The notes beneath the pieces were generated by a model. It was not told the DNA's origin. It saw only the letters and a list, made by a program, of their open reading frames with translations, and did no database searches. Below are positions 13,328 through 23,950 of a stretch of DNA of 64,000 bases, one piece after another (within the stretch, counting starts at the first letter, position 1; every line of letters starts with the position of its first letter). Location: contig NC_071399.1 in the NCBI RefSeq assembly GCF_022682495.2, positions 56,350,873 through 56,414,872 of the forward strand, written 5' to 3'. Both the position numbers and the translations under genes were made by a program. The stretch is from Desmodus rotundus (Eukaryota; Chordata; Mammalia; Chiroptera; Phyllostomidae).

Positions 13328-13949
13328 CAAGGTCTGTCCTGGAAGTATCCTGCCACATAATATCAAAAATAGAGACATTTACTGAAGAAGATGCAAGATA
13401 CATTGTACACAGGACAGTTATGCCTCAGACCTCTTCAAAGTAGGCACCTCGGGCCCACACACAGTTCTCCCAGTCACCATCAGCTTCCACATCTTGTTTT
13501 CCTGAATCTCATTGGCAATCTTATCTCTCCTAATTGGGCTGTAGGGGGGCTAAGTTACCACCGGGGTGATTTCATGTTTCGCAAAAAACTCTGATGCATG
13601 AGACCTGATGCATGAGCAAATGTGTTGTCGTGGTGAACCTGCCGGTCAGCAGTTGCCCGTGGCCGTGGCCTTCTGAATCACCCTAGTAGTTTCTGTGGAG
13701 GATGTTTAAGCTTAATGCAAAATTGGGTGCAGATTCATTGCTCTACTCAGTCATTTTGAATGTGAGGGCCACACAGTATATGTACTCAATCAACTGCGTC
13801 TACTGTCCCCACTGACTAGTAGAGTGAAGTCTTCCTTTATCATGCTTGCACGTTCTAGTCCACTCTCCCTGGCTGTCAGGCTACATTAATGTCACACAAA
13901 CTATTCTCATTATGTTAATAATGGTTGGATTTTTACAAGACAGACCTTG
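13328..13949 (-). mobile_element. Mariner-family DNA transposon, internally deleted
   Basis: The ends are inverted repeats: CAAGGTCTGTCCTGGAAGTA at the left against CAAGGTCTGTCTTGTAAAAA read inward from the right. A TA precedes the left end. At 622 bp the element is about half the usual 1.3 kb mariner length. The minus strand carries transposase remnants. A start-like MTE at 13754 meets a TAG at the fourth codon. A HHDN segment at 13634-13623 resembles the second catalytic aspartate motif. The C-terminus at about 13470-13424 reads DWENCVWARGAYFEEV followed by the stop. The middle is missing or shifted, so the copy is non-autonomous. Confidence 0.85.
13424..13754 (-). pseudogene. Mariner transposase remnant
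   Basis: This is a cut-and-paste DDD transposase in broken form. The reading starts at MTE (13754), is stopped at 13745-13743, passes through HHDN (13634-13623) in another frame and ends in the C-terminal motif WENCVWARGAYFEE before a stop at 13424. Full-length family members have about 340 residues; about 110 codons of sequence remain. It cannot encode active enzyme. The family assignment rests on the TIRs plus the two protein motifs. Confidence 0.75.
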
Positions 13950-14184
13950 TTTAACTACTTCACTTGGCCTCTCCTCCATACAAAAATTTAAATGGTATTC
14001 AATAAGAAATAATATGTCATATACATGTGCACACACATACATATGTAAGTGTGAAAGTAATTTTAATAGAAATGAATGAAGACTTTACCTTTTTATTTGG
14101 ATCATCAGATATTCCAAAATTGCAATTAAATGCAGATCTTTAGCATATTCAAGTTATTCCGGCTTTCCAATTTTGCTTAACATT

Positions 14185-14445
14185 CCATGATTTATTTATT
14201 TATTTTTAATTTTATTTATTGATTTGAGAGAGAGAGAGAATGATTTATTCTACCCATTTATGTATTCATTGATTGATTCTCTTTATACACACACACACAT
14301 ACACACACATACGACTTCTCTTATATGTAGAATCTGATGAACTTTCATCAATTCTTGCATGTGTCCCAACCAGGGATCTAGCCTGCAGTGTTGGCATGTC
14401 TAGACAACACTCTAACAAGCTGAGCTAGCTACCTGGCCAGGGCAA
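14185..14445 (-). mobile_element. Degraded tRNA-derived SINE (VES-like), antisense
   Basis: Read on the minus strand, it begins CCCTGGCCAGG, resembling the VES start, passes a worn B-box region near 14371-14385 and ends in a (GA)n/A-rich tail near 14190-14240. A (CA)n stretch at 14288-14312 has expanded in the body. Divergence is high compared with the VES copies at 44.4, 46.7 and 54.1 kb. Confidence 0.6.
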
Positions 14446-14609
14446 GATTCCATGATTCATGATGTAAATATACTTTCAGGCTCAATCAGTTATTTCACTG
14501 CAGTGTGTGTAAATTTTGTTTTACATCTGTTCATACAACATTAAATAATGAGTCATACAAAAGAATGCTTGATGATTTAAGGGATCCATCTTTGTTTCTT
14601 AAGACTAAA

Positions 14610-15435
14610 GCCCTGAGACTTCTGGCCAAGATGGAGGCATAGGTAGATATACTTTGCCTCCTCACACAACCAAAAGGACAACAAAAAATTTAAAATCAAA
14701 ATATAAACAGAACTGCCAGAAAATCAAACTGTATGGAAATCCAACAACAAAGGAGTTAAAGAAGAAACATTCATCCAGACTGGGAGGAGGCATGGAGACA
14801 GGCAGCTGGGGGCATAGAGGACTCATGGCAAGGCAGTGGCTGGCAGACCAAGTGGTCTCACATTTGTGATTGGAGAAACTGGGAGGAACAAGTGGGGAGC
14901 AAGACAGACCATGCAACCCAGGGTTCCAGCGAGGGGAAATAAAGCCTCAAAACTTATTACTGAAAAATCCTGTGGAGGTTGCAGCAGCAGAAGGGACTCC
15001 CAACCTCAGAGGAGAATTCATTGGAGAGACCTACAGGGTCCTAGAATGCGCACAAAACCACCCATCCAGGAATCAGCACCAGAAGAGCCCAGTTCGCTGC
15101 TGAGATCTGCATTGTTCCTTCTCAGACCCCTCCCCCACATACAGTGCCACAGTGTCGCTGTGTGGGTTTCTCTGCCCTGGACAATACCTAAGTATCTACC
15201 GCTTTCTACATAACAGGCACACTAAGATAAAAAAAATATATATATAGCCCAAATGAAAGAACAGATCAAAGCTCCAGAAAAAAATACAACTAAATAATGA
15301 GACATGGCCAACCTATCAGATGCTGAGTTCAAAACACTGGTAATCAGGATGCTCACAGAAATGGTTGAGTATGGTCACAAAATAGAGGAAATAGTGAAGT
15401 CTATGAAAAGCAAAATAAAGGAAAATGTATTATGA
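14610..15435 (+). mobile_element. LINE-1 5' fragment (5'UTR and ORF1 start), lacking the 3' part
   Basis: The start carries GGCCAAGATGGAGGCAT, as L1 5' ends do. A 5'UTR-like region of moderate G+C follows to about 15235, then an ORF1-like start near 15250 (AAATGAAAGAACAGATCAAA) that runs to about 15435. The homology then stops without a 3'UTR or poly(A). Open frames at 14836-15213 lie within the 5'UTR and are not genes. L1 insertions normally lose the 5' end, so a 5'-only piece implies later deletion, rearrangement or an early-ended transcript. Confidence 0.75.
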
Positions 15436-17389
15436 TGAAAATGCCACATGCAAGGCACCACTAAATTGCAATATTCTTGGACAGAATAATGTCCAAGCAT
15501 ATTGTATGCTGAAAAGCAAATATGTTCTCCATAGTTCCTCTGGCATATAATTTATAATTTACCTGGGGCTATTGTCAGGCAGATGTAGGGCATTGCTTAT
15601 TCTTTATTTTAGCTATTCAATGACTATAAAAATTGGGTTAGTAAGTCTCTGAATAATAAATCACTTCCTTTACAAATCATTTTAAACAGAAAGTTTTTCT
15701 CTTAGCTTTTCCAGAAGGTTAATTTTTGTTAGCCATTTAGCTTTGTGCATTATCACAGTTTAGTGGAGGAAAAACCAGTTGATACAATAAATTAATAGAT
15801 GGAATTATTTTCATATTGATCTTTAATATTTTATTATTTGCTTACTAATGTTTATGACTGTTACAATCACATATACACAAAAAAGAGTTGAAATAATTTT
15901 CAGGAAGATTAAATAACAGTAAACAGTATAAATAAACTACATGAAAAAGGAAAACATCAAATTTAATGATTTTTCTCTTTCCATGTTGAAAAAAGGCTCT
16001 TATTGTCAAATTTGAGTCAGTCACGAATTCAAATAGAGAATCCAAGATTTGTTGGTAGAAGAAAAGCACTGTCCAGCATTCATGGAGAATACACTTGGGT
16101 GCTTTCATATAACATGTTTGCTTACCTAAAATGTCGACATATAATAGATCGCTTGTCCTACCCTGACCCTGTAATTCAACTCTAAAGCAAATTTTGTTAT
16201 GCAGGACTTTCACAAAACTGCTTACACATCTGTCACTGTCCTTTACAAGGAAGCTTTAAGTCTGTACTGTTTATTATGCAAATTCCTTTGAAATCTGTGG
16301 TGCAGGTGCCTCATGCCTTTCAAAATTAGTTTGCATATTAAATGTAGCATAGAAAATGTCCCACAAACTTTAGCTGCTTTGGTTTTAATGAGAGACTGTG
16401 GGATAAATGTATTGGATGTTCAAGGTAATTCGTACACATTTTGGAGACAATTAATGAGAAATACTCTAGCACGTCCTTTGTTTCATAGTACACAAGTTGC
16501 AGAGAACAGCTGTTACCCAAATGTGTTTTCCTCAGTCATTTCATTTCATTTGAGAAATGTTTTCCTCAATAGTTTCATTTTATTTGAATAATATTGGAAC
16601 AAGAAAACATTGTGCAATCCTTACTAGAAACATGTTTGTGTGACTGAGTTATTTTTTCTTCAAATTTACTGTTTTAAGTGACAAAATGGCCTCAGGATAT
16701 TAAATATACTTTTCTTATGACTGTATAATAATGAGACAAGACAAATGCTTTGAAATATTTTCAGAAAAATAAATTATTAGGGCTTTATTTTTAAACAGAA
16801 TGAGTTAAATATAAATACAGTGTAAATCAGCAAATAATTTCATGCATAACTTCAAGCATTACAAAAAAGGGATATAATTACTCTAGTGCTTGTTTCTATG
16901 ATGCAACCTGACTTACATGACCATGAGTATAAAAAATTATTTTAAAAAAATATTTGCACATTGTGGCAAGGTGAAAGGAGGGATAAATAGGCAAAGCATA
17001 GAAGACTTTTAGGGCAGCGAAAATACTATGTATGATTCTATAATGATGGATACATGTCATTATACATTTGTCAAAATCAATAGAATGTATAGCACCAAGA
17101 ATGAACCCTAATATAAACCATGGATTTTGATGATTATGATGTATCAATGAAAGTTCTTCAAATTTCAGAGTGATAATTTTACTTGAAACCTCACTTTTAT
17201 TGATCCAAGAAAAGTTATTGATTTGCAGTTTATTCAACTTTTTCTTCTTAAAAGATTGGAGTGACGTTTTACAAACTCTTTACATATTGGAGCTGGCATG
17301 GGAAATTCTGACCTTTTCAAGAGAAATAAAATACCTTTTTAAGTGAAATTTAAATATTACCTGGAAGTATTTATTTTAAATTTATACAT
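15436..17389. other. Possibly unique sequence, no recognised repeat
   Basis: This is one of the longest stretches without recognisable transposon sequence. It has an octamer-like TTATGCAAAT near 16273-16282 and no convincing coding region. Open frames on both strands overlap one another (for example 15845-16213 minus and 16313-16591 plus) and have no known motifs. It is a candidate place to look for conserved noncoding sequence, which I cannot test here. Confidence 0.4.
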
Positions 17390-17512
17390 TTTTTTTTCGT
17401 TTTTAGAGAGAAAATGAGGAGAGCGAGAGATCGATGTGAGAGAGAAATACTGATTACTGGTCAGTTGCTTCTCATTCCTGCCTTGACCAGGGACTGAATC
17501 CAAAATCTAGGC
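17390..17512 (-). mobile_element. Degraded SINE, antisense, probably tRNA-derived
   Basis: A T-rich start and GAGAGA-rich block (17391-17450) are followed by TTGACCAGGGACTGAATCC near 17483-17501, which resembles an inverted B-box region. This is the antisense layout of VES-like SINEs. Too diverged to date or bound exactly. Confidence 0.45.
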
Positions 17513-17599
17513 AAATTCATGGTTCGGGTTCCCTAAAGCAGGGCCTGCTAGAGCCATGAATTGATAGGCACACTTAAGAAATACTATTGACAAATTGCT

Positions 17600-19440
17600 G
17601 GAGGTTGATTACAAACTAGCATAAGAGGGAGAATTACAGGAGTGTGGGGGACCACAGTTAGCGAAGCACCACAATTTTAAGGGTTCAATCTACAGGAACT
17701 CTACCAGGTTCTACAGCAAAAACCAAAGAAAGATTCCTTCACGGCTCTGACAAGGGAATGGAAAAAGTAATTATTATGAAACATGGCCAGAGTGCTTTTC
17801 AAAAGAAAAACCTAACTCTCTAGGAAAATAGACTTTACCAGGACTTTATCCAACTTGGGAGAGAGAGATATTTTTATTTGTTTGTTTCTTTGTGTCTCCC
17901 TTTCACCTTTCTGTCTCTCCTGAAGGTGTTGTGGAGGAAGGGAAACTATAAAAAATCATACAAGTCACAGTCAAGGGAGATAGGTCTACTGAAAGACTAA
18001 CATTAAATTACAAGATTCTATAATGTATCACTTTGATAATACTTAAACACTACACCGGTAGGTCGCCAGTATAAAAATAATGGGTTACATCTGAAAGAGT
18101 AGAAAGAAGCAGGTTGGATCAAAGTAGAAGTTCTTAGGGAAACCAAAAGACATCAATGGAGGTAAAAACATGGGTGCCTCTTTTCTTAGTTTGATGCCTC
18201 TGGCTCCTGCAGCTATAGCAAATAGTAATAACAGCAGAGCTCCCACTCGAAATAATCGAAGAGCTCACACAAAAGGCCCATTTACATAATTTTTATTACC
18301 TAATGCATCATCCTTGGATTTCAACAAAATATTACAAAGCATGCTAAAAGGCAAGATAAGAGAACAGAGAGTGAAGAGACAAGGAAAATACCACAACCAC
18401 ACTCAAATATGACACACATTTTGGACTTATCCAGCACAAAATTTAAAATAACTATGATTAAAATGTTAAAAACCATATGGATAAAGTGGACAACATGCAA
18501 GAACAAATATCATTTGATGCAGAAAAAGATTTGAACAAAACCCAACACCATTTATTATAAAATTGCAAAAACTATGATGAAGAGGAACTTTCTAAACTTG
18601 ATTTAAAAATCTACAAAAAGAGTTACATTTAACATCATATCTATCATTAACAAATTCCATGCTTTTTTGTTTAGGTCAGGAAAAAGATGAGAATATTCTC
18701 TTATACTGCTGTTTATCATTGTACTGAAGGTCTTAGGGTTTCAATCAAAAAAGAAAGGAAAAAAAAAAGTAGAGTTTAAAAAAGGAAGAAATAAACTGTC
18801 TTTGTAGACTACATAACTGTCTATATAGAAACTCATTTAGAATCAATAAACAAAAATAACTGAAATAATAAATGAGTATTGCAAAATCACAAGGCAAAAG
18901 TTAATGTACAAAACTCAATTGTTCTCCTACATAACAGACATAAGCTTTAAATTTCAATCAGAATTTTAAAGTTACTTTCAAAATTATTTTTTAAAAGCTC
19001 CCCAAAATGAAATACTATAGTATAAATCTAACAAAATATGTACCATATATATAGATATATATAAATATGGATATATATCAAAAACAAAACTCTAGTGAAA
19101 AAATCAGAGAAAATGTAACTAAATTCAGTGATATTTATGTTTATGAATTGGAAAACTCATTATTAAGGTATCAGTTCTTCTCAACTTGATACTGAAATTA
19201 AAAACAGACCAAAACAAAATCCTAGCAAGTCATTTTATAGATATTGACAAACCAGTTCTAAAGTTTAAATGGAAAGACAAAAACCTAGAAAAACCAACCA
19301 AAAATAGCAGAAAGATGTTGGAGGACTCAGAGCTTTTGATACTTAACTATGTATTATAGTAATCCAAATAGTATGGTATTAATGAAAGAATAGTAATGTA
19401 TTTTATAATTAAATATGCATGTCACAATAAGTTTAAGTAA
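17600..19440 (+). mobile_element. Old LINE-1, sense, fragmentary
   Basis: The part at 18520-19440 resembles the ORF2 RT thumb and following region, including AAGTTAATGTACAAAACTCA and ATTGTTCTCCTACATAACAG. The part at 17600-18520 is probably 5'UTR and ORF1-region sequence of an old L1, with less certainty. No open frame of note survives. Confidence 0.6.
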
Positions 19441-19814
19441 TGCCATTTCTCACAAAAATCATAATAGATTTTATTTTTTATTTTTTATCTATAAATAAAA
19501 TATTTTACTATTATTTGACAACCTGAAGACTGTATAAATATAATTTTCAAAATATACTAAAATATATATTCAGATTTTATATTTTATATGGATCATGAAT
19601 GATTTATATCAATCAGACTGTTAACTCTTGATATTTTAGTTTCACATATTTTACTTCACCTAAGTATCGATATATTTGTTATGATCTCTCATTTTAGTAA
19701 ATACTCAGATATATTTTTTGGTTTATTAATTTTCTCCTGTTTATTCTTTATAAACTAAAACATAACAATATCTCAATAATGCAATTATTACTGAGCAATA
19801 AAAGAGTTGTTTCC

Positions 19815-20430
19815 AGTTTTTCATTATTTTATTTATTTTTAATTGAATTTATTGGAGTAACATTGGTTAATAAAATTATATACATTTCAGGTGTATAATT
19901 CTATAATACATCATCTCTAAATTGTATTATGGGTTCACCTCCCCAAGTCAATCTTCTTTCATCACTATTTATCCCCTTAATACCTTCTACTTTCCCCGAA
20001 CCCCTTTCATTCTGGTAATTACCATACTCTGTCCATGTCTATGTGTTTTTGCTTTTCTTATTCTCTTCATCTTTTTTACCCAGCCCTCAACTCCCTTCCC
20101 CTCTGACAGCTGTCAATCTATTATCTATTTATGAGCCTGTTTCTATTATGTTTGTTAATTTATTTTGTTCATTTTATTCCACATATGAGTGAATTCATAT
20201 GGTATTTGTCTTTCTCTGACTGGTTTACTTCACCTAGCATAATACTCTCCAGGTCCATCAATGCTGTCGCAAAGGGTAGGAGCTCCTTTTTTTTTTTTTT
20301 TTCTTTTTTTAATGGCTGAGTAGTATTTCATTGTGTAAATGTACCACAGCTTTTTATCCACTCATCTACTGATGAACACTCGGACCACTTCAAAATCTTG
20401 AGCATTGTAAGTAACATTGCAATGAACTGC
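19815..20430 (-). mobile_element. LINE-1 3' end, antisense, 5'-truncated
   Basis: This is an antisense 3'UTR plus the ORF2 C-terminus. Marks include TTATCCACTCATCTACTGAT (20353-20372) and CAGGTCCATCAATGCTGTCG (20250-20269), which also occur in the other antisense L1 copies of the window. A T run at 20287-20302 interrupts it. The copy stops near 20430. Confidence 0.85.
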
Positions 20431-22139
20431 ATATTTTAATAGAGTTTTGTTTTTCAGAATTAAATATTCTACTTACCATTCATATCATAAGGTTCTCTTT
20501 TTAAGTCTGAAAGACAATAGGTTTCAATAGGCAATTAAAACATAATGGCAATGAAGAATGATTATTTTTAAAATTAAACTTTATATTTTTTGTTATGTGA
20601 GTGTTTTATAGAGGACTTCATATTTTATATTTTTATATATAAAATAAGGTAACATAATGAATTTGCATAAATATAATCCTAATTCCTCTTGAAACAAGGT
20701 ATGGAAATTAATATCGACAAATATTTTCCTTTGAAGGAAAATAAATACCAACCTTTAGAGAATTTAAAAATTCAAGAAAATGTAAGTCATATTTTATCTA
20801 AGGGTTTACCCCTTATGAAGGGTCCACTGTGGTTTAAATGTTGCAGGTTAGGGTTTTAAACAAAACGTTACATAGAATGACTGAGGAAGTAGCAGAACAT
20901 GATTTTATGAAGGGCTTCAGTACACAAACATAATGTCTTGCCTAACATTAATTAATTGTTCTCAGCACAGACGCTTGGAAGACTTTAGATCCTTATTCAC
21001 AGTCACTATATTGGTATCGCAAAGAGGGGATTAGAAGACATTCTGTTTCCAGATCCTGGTCTCCTGACTAAAACATCTGATGAGCCCCCTGGATGTACAT
21101 CCCTTCTGCACAGAAAGAAAATGTTTTCTTCTGGATCAAATGAATTATGAAACTCTAAAAGTTACAACTTTTATAACTTCATAAAAAGAGAAAGGGGAGC
21201 TAAGCATGAAAATGATCAGTGAGGAAAGAGATAAATAAATAAGTAAACAAACAAACAAACAAACAAATAACAAATAAATAGAAATTGGATATTTTCCTTG
21301 TCCCAGGTCAGTTGGGCCCTGATACTACCCCGCAGTTTAGGCTAGGGTTAACAATTTCACCTGAAGAAAGGCCTTGTTCAGAAGAACAGAGTCCTCTGAT
21401 ATATTTCAAATTGTTTTCTTTGTCCCTTCCCCTATTAGAAAGACAAGGGTATCATATATAATTACAAATATTTACATATATGCTGTGGGAACATGTTACA
21501 GGTGTTAGTAGTAAATCTCACACTATTGCGGGAGAGGATCCTATAACTGGGTCCACCTGGAGTTTTTAACTCTTAGTATGCCTGCACCAAGCTTTCAGCC
21601 ATTTGTCCCACACTGTTCAGGTTATTCTTCTCTGCCCTGGGTTTTGTTTCCCACTTAAGTGTCTGTTCTGGTAAGCCATTACTTCTGTATCTGCCTGTCT
21701 GTCTCTTCAGTTCTAGGTAACAGTTTGCCCTGTGTCCTCCCCACTTTTATGAATCCAAGAACTATTGTTGACTTTTCAGTCTATTTAGCGTTTTACTTGT
21801 TGTTAGGCAGAGTGTGACTTCTATCTGCCTTATATGTAGAAATGAAAGCCTTCCCAGAGTTACCAACTCTCAAGGTAGCCTTCAGCAATTCTTCAAAGTT
21901 ATCATTTAAATATTCCTACTGGCTCTGGTGGCTTCCACTTCTGTTAGGCTAATCTTGGCAGCAATTTTCTGTATTTACCTGTCTTTCAAAGTTTTGGGGT
22001 ATTGGTGTGCCCTATTACCTCCATTTATTGACATATGTGAGAAAAGATATAAGAAATAAAATATGTGCCTGTTTTTCTAACATAAACTGCTTAAGCTATA
22101 GTTAAGTTGGCTATAAAATAAAGTTACTTGGGGATTTCT
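20431..22139. other. No recognised gene; one simple repeat
   Basis: Mostly AT-rich sequence with an (AAAC)n/(AAAT)n tract at 21233-21281. No coding signature seen. Confidence 0.45.
21233..21281 (+). repeat. (AAAT)n/(AAAC)n microsatellite
   Basis: Imperfect tandem four-base units, mostly AAAC in the centre and AAAT at the edges. Confidence 0.85.
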
Positions 22140-22262
22140 TAACAATTGAAACACCCACAGTGCGTGCCAGACCAATTAAACCAGTATCTCTGAGGGCGAG
22201 ATCCAGGCACGTCTACCTGGGCCTCACTGGTGATTGCTGTGCACAGCCAGGACTGAGCCCCA
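22140..22262. mobile_element. MER5-like hAT DNA transposon relic
   Basis: The phrases ACCAGTATCTCTGAGGGCGA and CACTGGTGATTGCTGTGCA with a closing GCCAGGACTGAG resemble the body of MER5A-type mammal-wide MITEs. The copy is worn and the ends are not clear. Confidence 0.5.
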
Positions 22263-22284
22263 GGCCCAAAATTAGAGTGGAGTG

Positions 22285-22412
22285 TCTGGACCAAGGGGCG
22301 CTGGTTTGAATCATTGCTCCGGGGCTTACAACTGTGAGGCTGAACAAGCCAGTGAACTACTCTGTCGCAGTTCCCTCATCTGAAACAGAAGATGATAGTA
22401 AGTGCCTCATCG
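22285..22412 (+). mobile_element. MIR SINE relic
   Basis: The core-like sequence passing through AACAAGCCAGTGAACTACTC and GTTCCCTCATCTGAAACAG follows the MIR core order. Mammal-wide and ancient. Confidence 0.6.
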
Positions 22413-22679
22413 TTTTGTTTTTGGCATATACTACTAACTGTGCTATGTATATATGTTACTTTTTTGTGTGGAATTATTACTAGAGACTTGGACAATAAAG
22501 TGAACATTAGTGGTGCCTCAGTAAATTGTTTTATGTTTCACTCTAATGGCACATTAGAGTTTCCATCCCCAGAAGTGATTGTTGACAAATATTTTGTTCA
22601 CTATTGTCTTGTTTTTTCAATATTAAAATCCCCCTACTTTTTTTCTTGTATTACATTTGTACACCTAAACAATAAATTT

Positions 22680-23950
22680 CATTGTTTTTATATTTAAAAT
22701 TGTAATAAAAATAGAATCATACTGTGCCATGACTCTTTAATCTGCATTGTATTTTTTGATATTTACTTATGTTAACACAATTACCTATAGTTCATTCCTT
22801 AAGATGGCTCCACAGTGATCCATCTTATAAATATACCAAAATTAGTTTATCCACTCTACTGTTGATCAATATTTGTTTTATTCTGAATTATTGTGTTGTT
22901 GTTGTTGTTATAGAGAACAATAGTGATAAAAATATTCTTGAACATGAACCATGATGCATGTTCACAAGAATTTCCTTAGAAGGCATACCTAAGAGTGAAG
23001 TTCGGGGGTTGTAATTATTGTATATAATTGATTTTATTAGGCAATACCAAACTGTGTAATAAATTAGTTTTAATTTGCATTTTAGTGGATGAATGTAAAC
23101 ATCATGTTTCTTTTCTTTCTTAACATTAAATAATTTTAAAATTTCTGTCATGTCGATGGGTGTAGATCACTTATCCTCTTTGAAAGTGCCTATTTGAGGT
23201 CTTTGGGCCATTTTTCTATTGAGGCCCTCCTTTTTTTCTTTACCTTAGCAGATTTTTAAAAAGTTGAATATCATTTCATTTAGTTATATCTGCAGCACAT
23301 AACTATGTAGCTCATATTCCAGTTTATCGACTCCTATTTCACTTTTCTACAGGGTGTATTTATTTTAAAATTTAAGTTCTTAAATATTAATTTAATAAAA
23401 CTCATCAAACTTTGCCTTTTGGTTTATTATTTCTGCATATTATTCAAAACTAAGACTTAGGTTTCAGATTAGATCTAAAGTTATTCTCTAAGACTATGTA
23501 ATGGTGTTATTCCTTTGTAATGTTTTCTAAAAGTTTTATACTTTTATTCTCATTTTGATCTTTGTACCTTAAATTGTTTATTTTTATGGTAAATCAAATG
23601 ATTTAAAGTTTTTATTCTATTTATTTTCTCAATAACTAAATATTTTATTATTTTAATAGCCCAGTCAATTTCCTTACCAATATGCAAATGACCTCTCAGA
23701 TTAGTCAATTTCCCTCATGGGTATTTCCCCCCCCCCCCCGCCCCCAAATACTCTCTTCTCTTTCATTGGTCTATTCCTAAACCAATACCAAATTCCTTTC
23801 TTACTAAAATTTTATAAGTATTGATATCTGGTAGGGAAATAAGACTCATTTACTGCATGTTTTTTTCTTTTCTTTAAATGTACTTTGGTGAAAGTTAATG
23901 TTTCTTTTCAGAGAGGAGTTTCCATTAGTAAAGACCCTTACATACTTTTC
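22680..23950 (-). mobile_element. Old LINE-1, antisense
   Basis: The sequence has the antisense L1M layout. There is a 3'UTR-like start, TTTTAATTTGCATTTTAGTG (23069-23088, the antisense of the conserved ATGCAAAT-containing ORF2 C-terminal segment) and TTTGGGCCATTTTTCTATTG (23202-23221). It becomes unrecognisable by about 23950. A poly(C) run interrupts it at 23728-23745. Confidence 0.65.
23728..23745 (+). repeat. Poly(C) tract
   Basis: Eleven C, one G, five C; unusual in this AT-rich setting and prone to length variation. Confidence 0.9.

Noticed and set aside
14836..15213. 125-codon plus-strand frame
   Set aside because: It lies in the L1 5'UTR, which is not coding in this arrangement.
15845..16213. 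122-codon minus-strand frame
   Set aside because: It overlaps another frame on the opposite strand and shows no known motif. Treated as chance.
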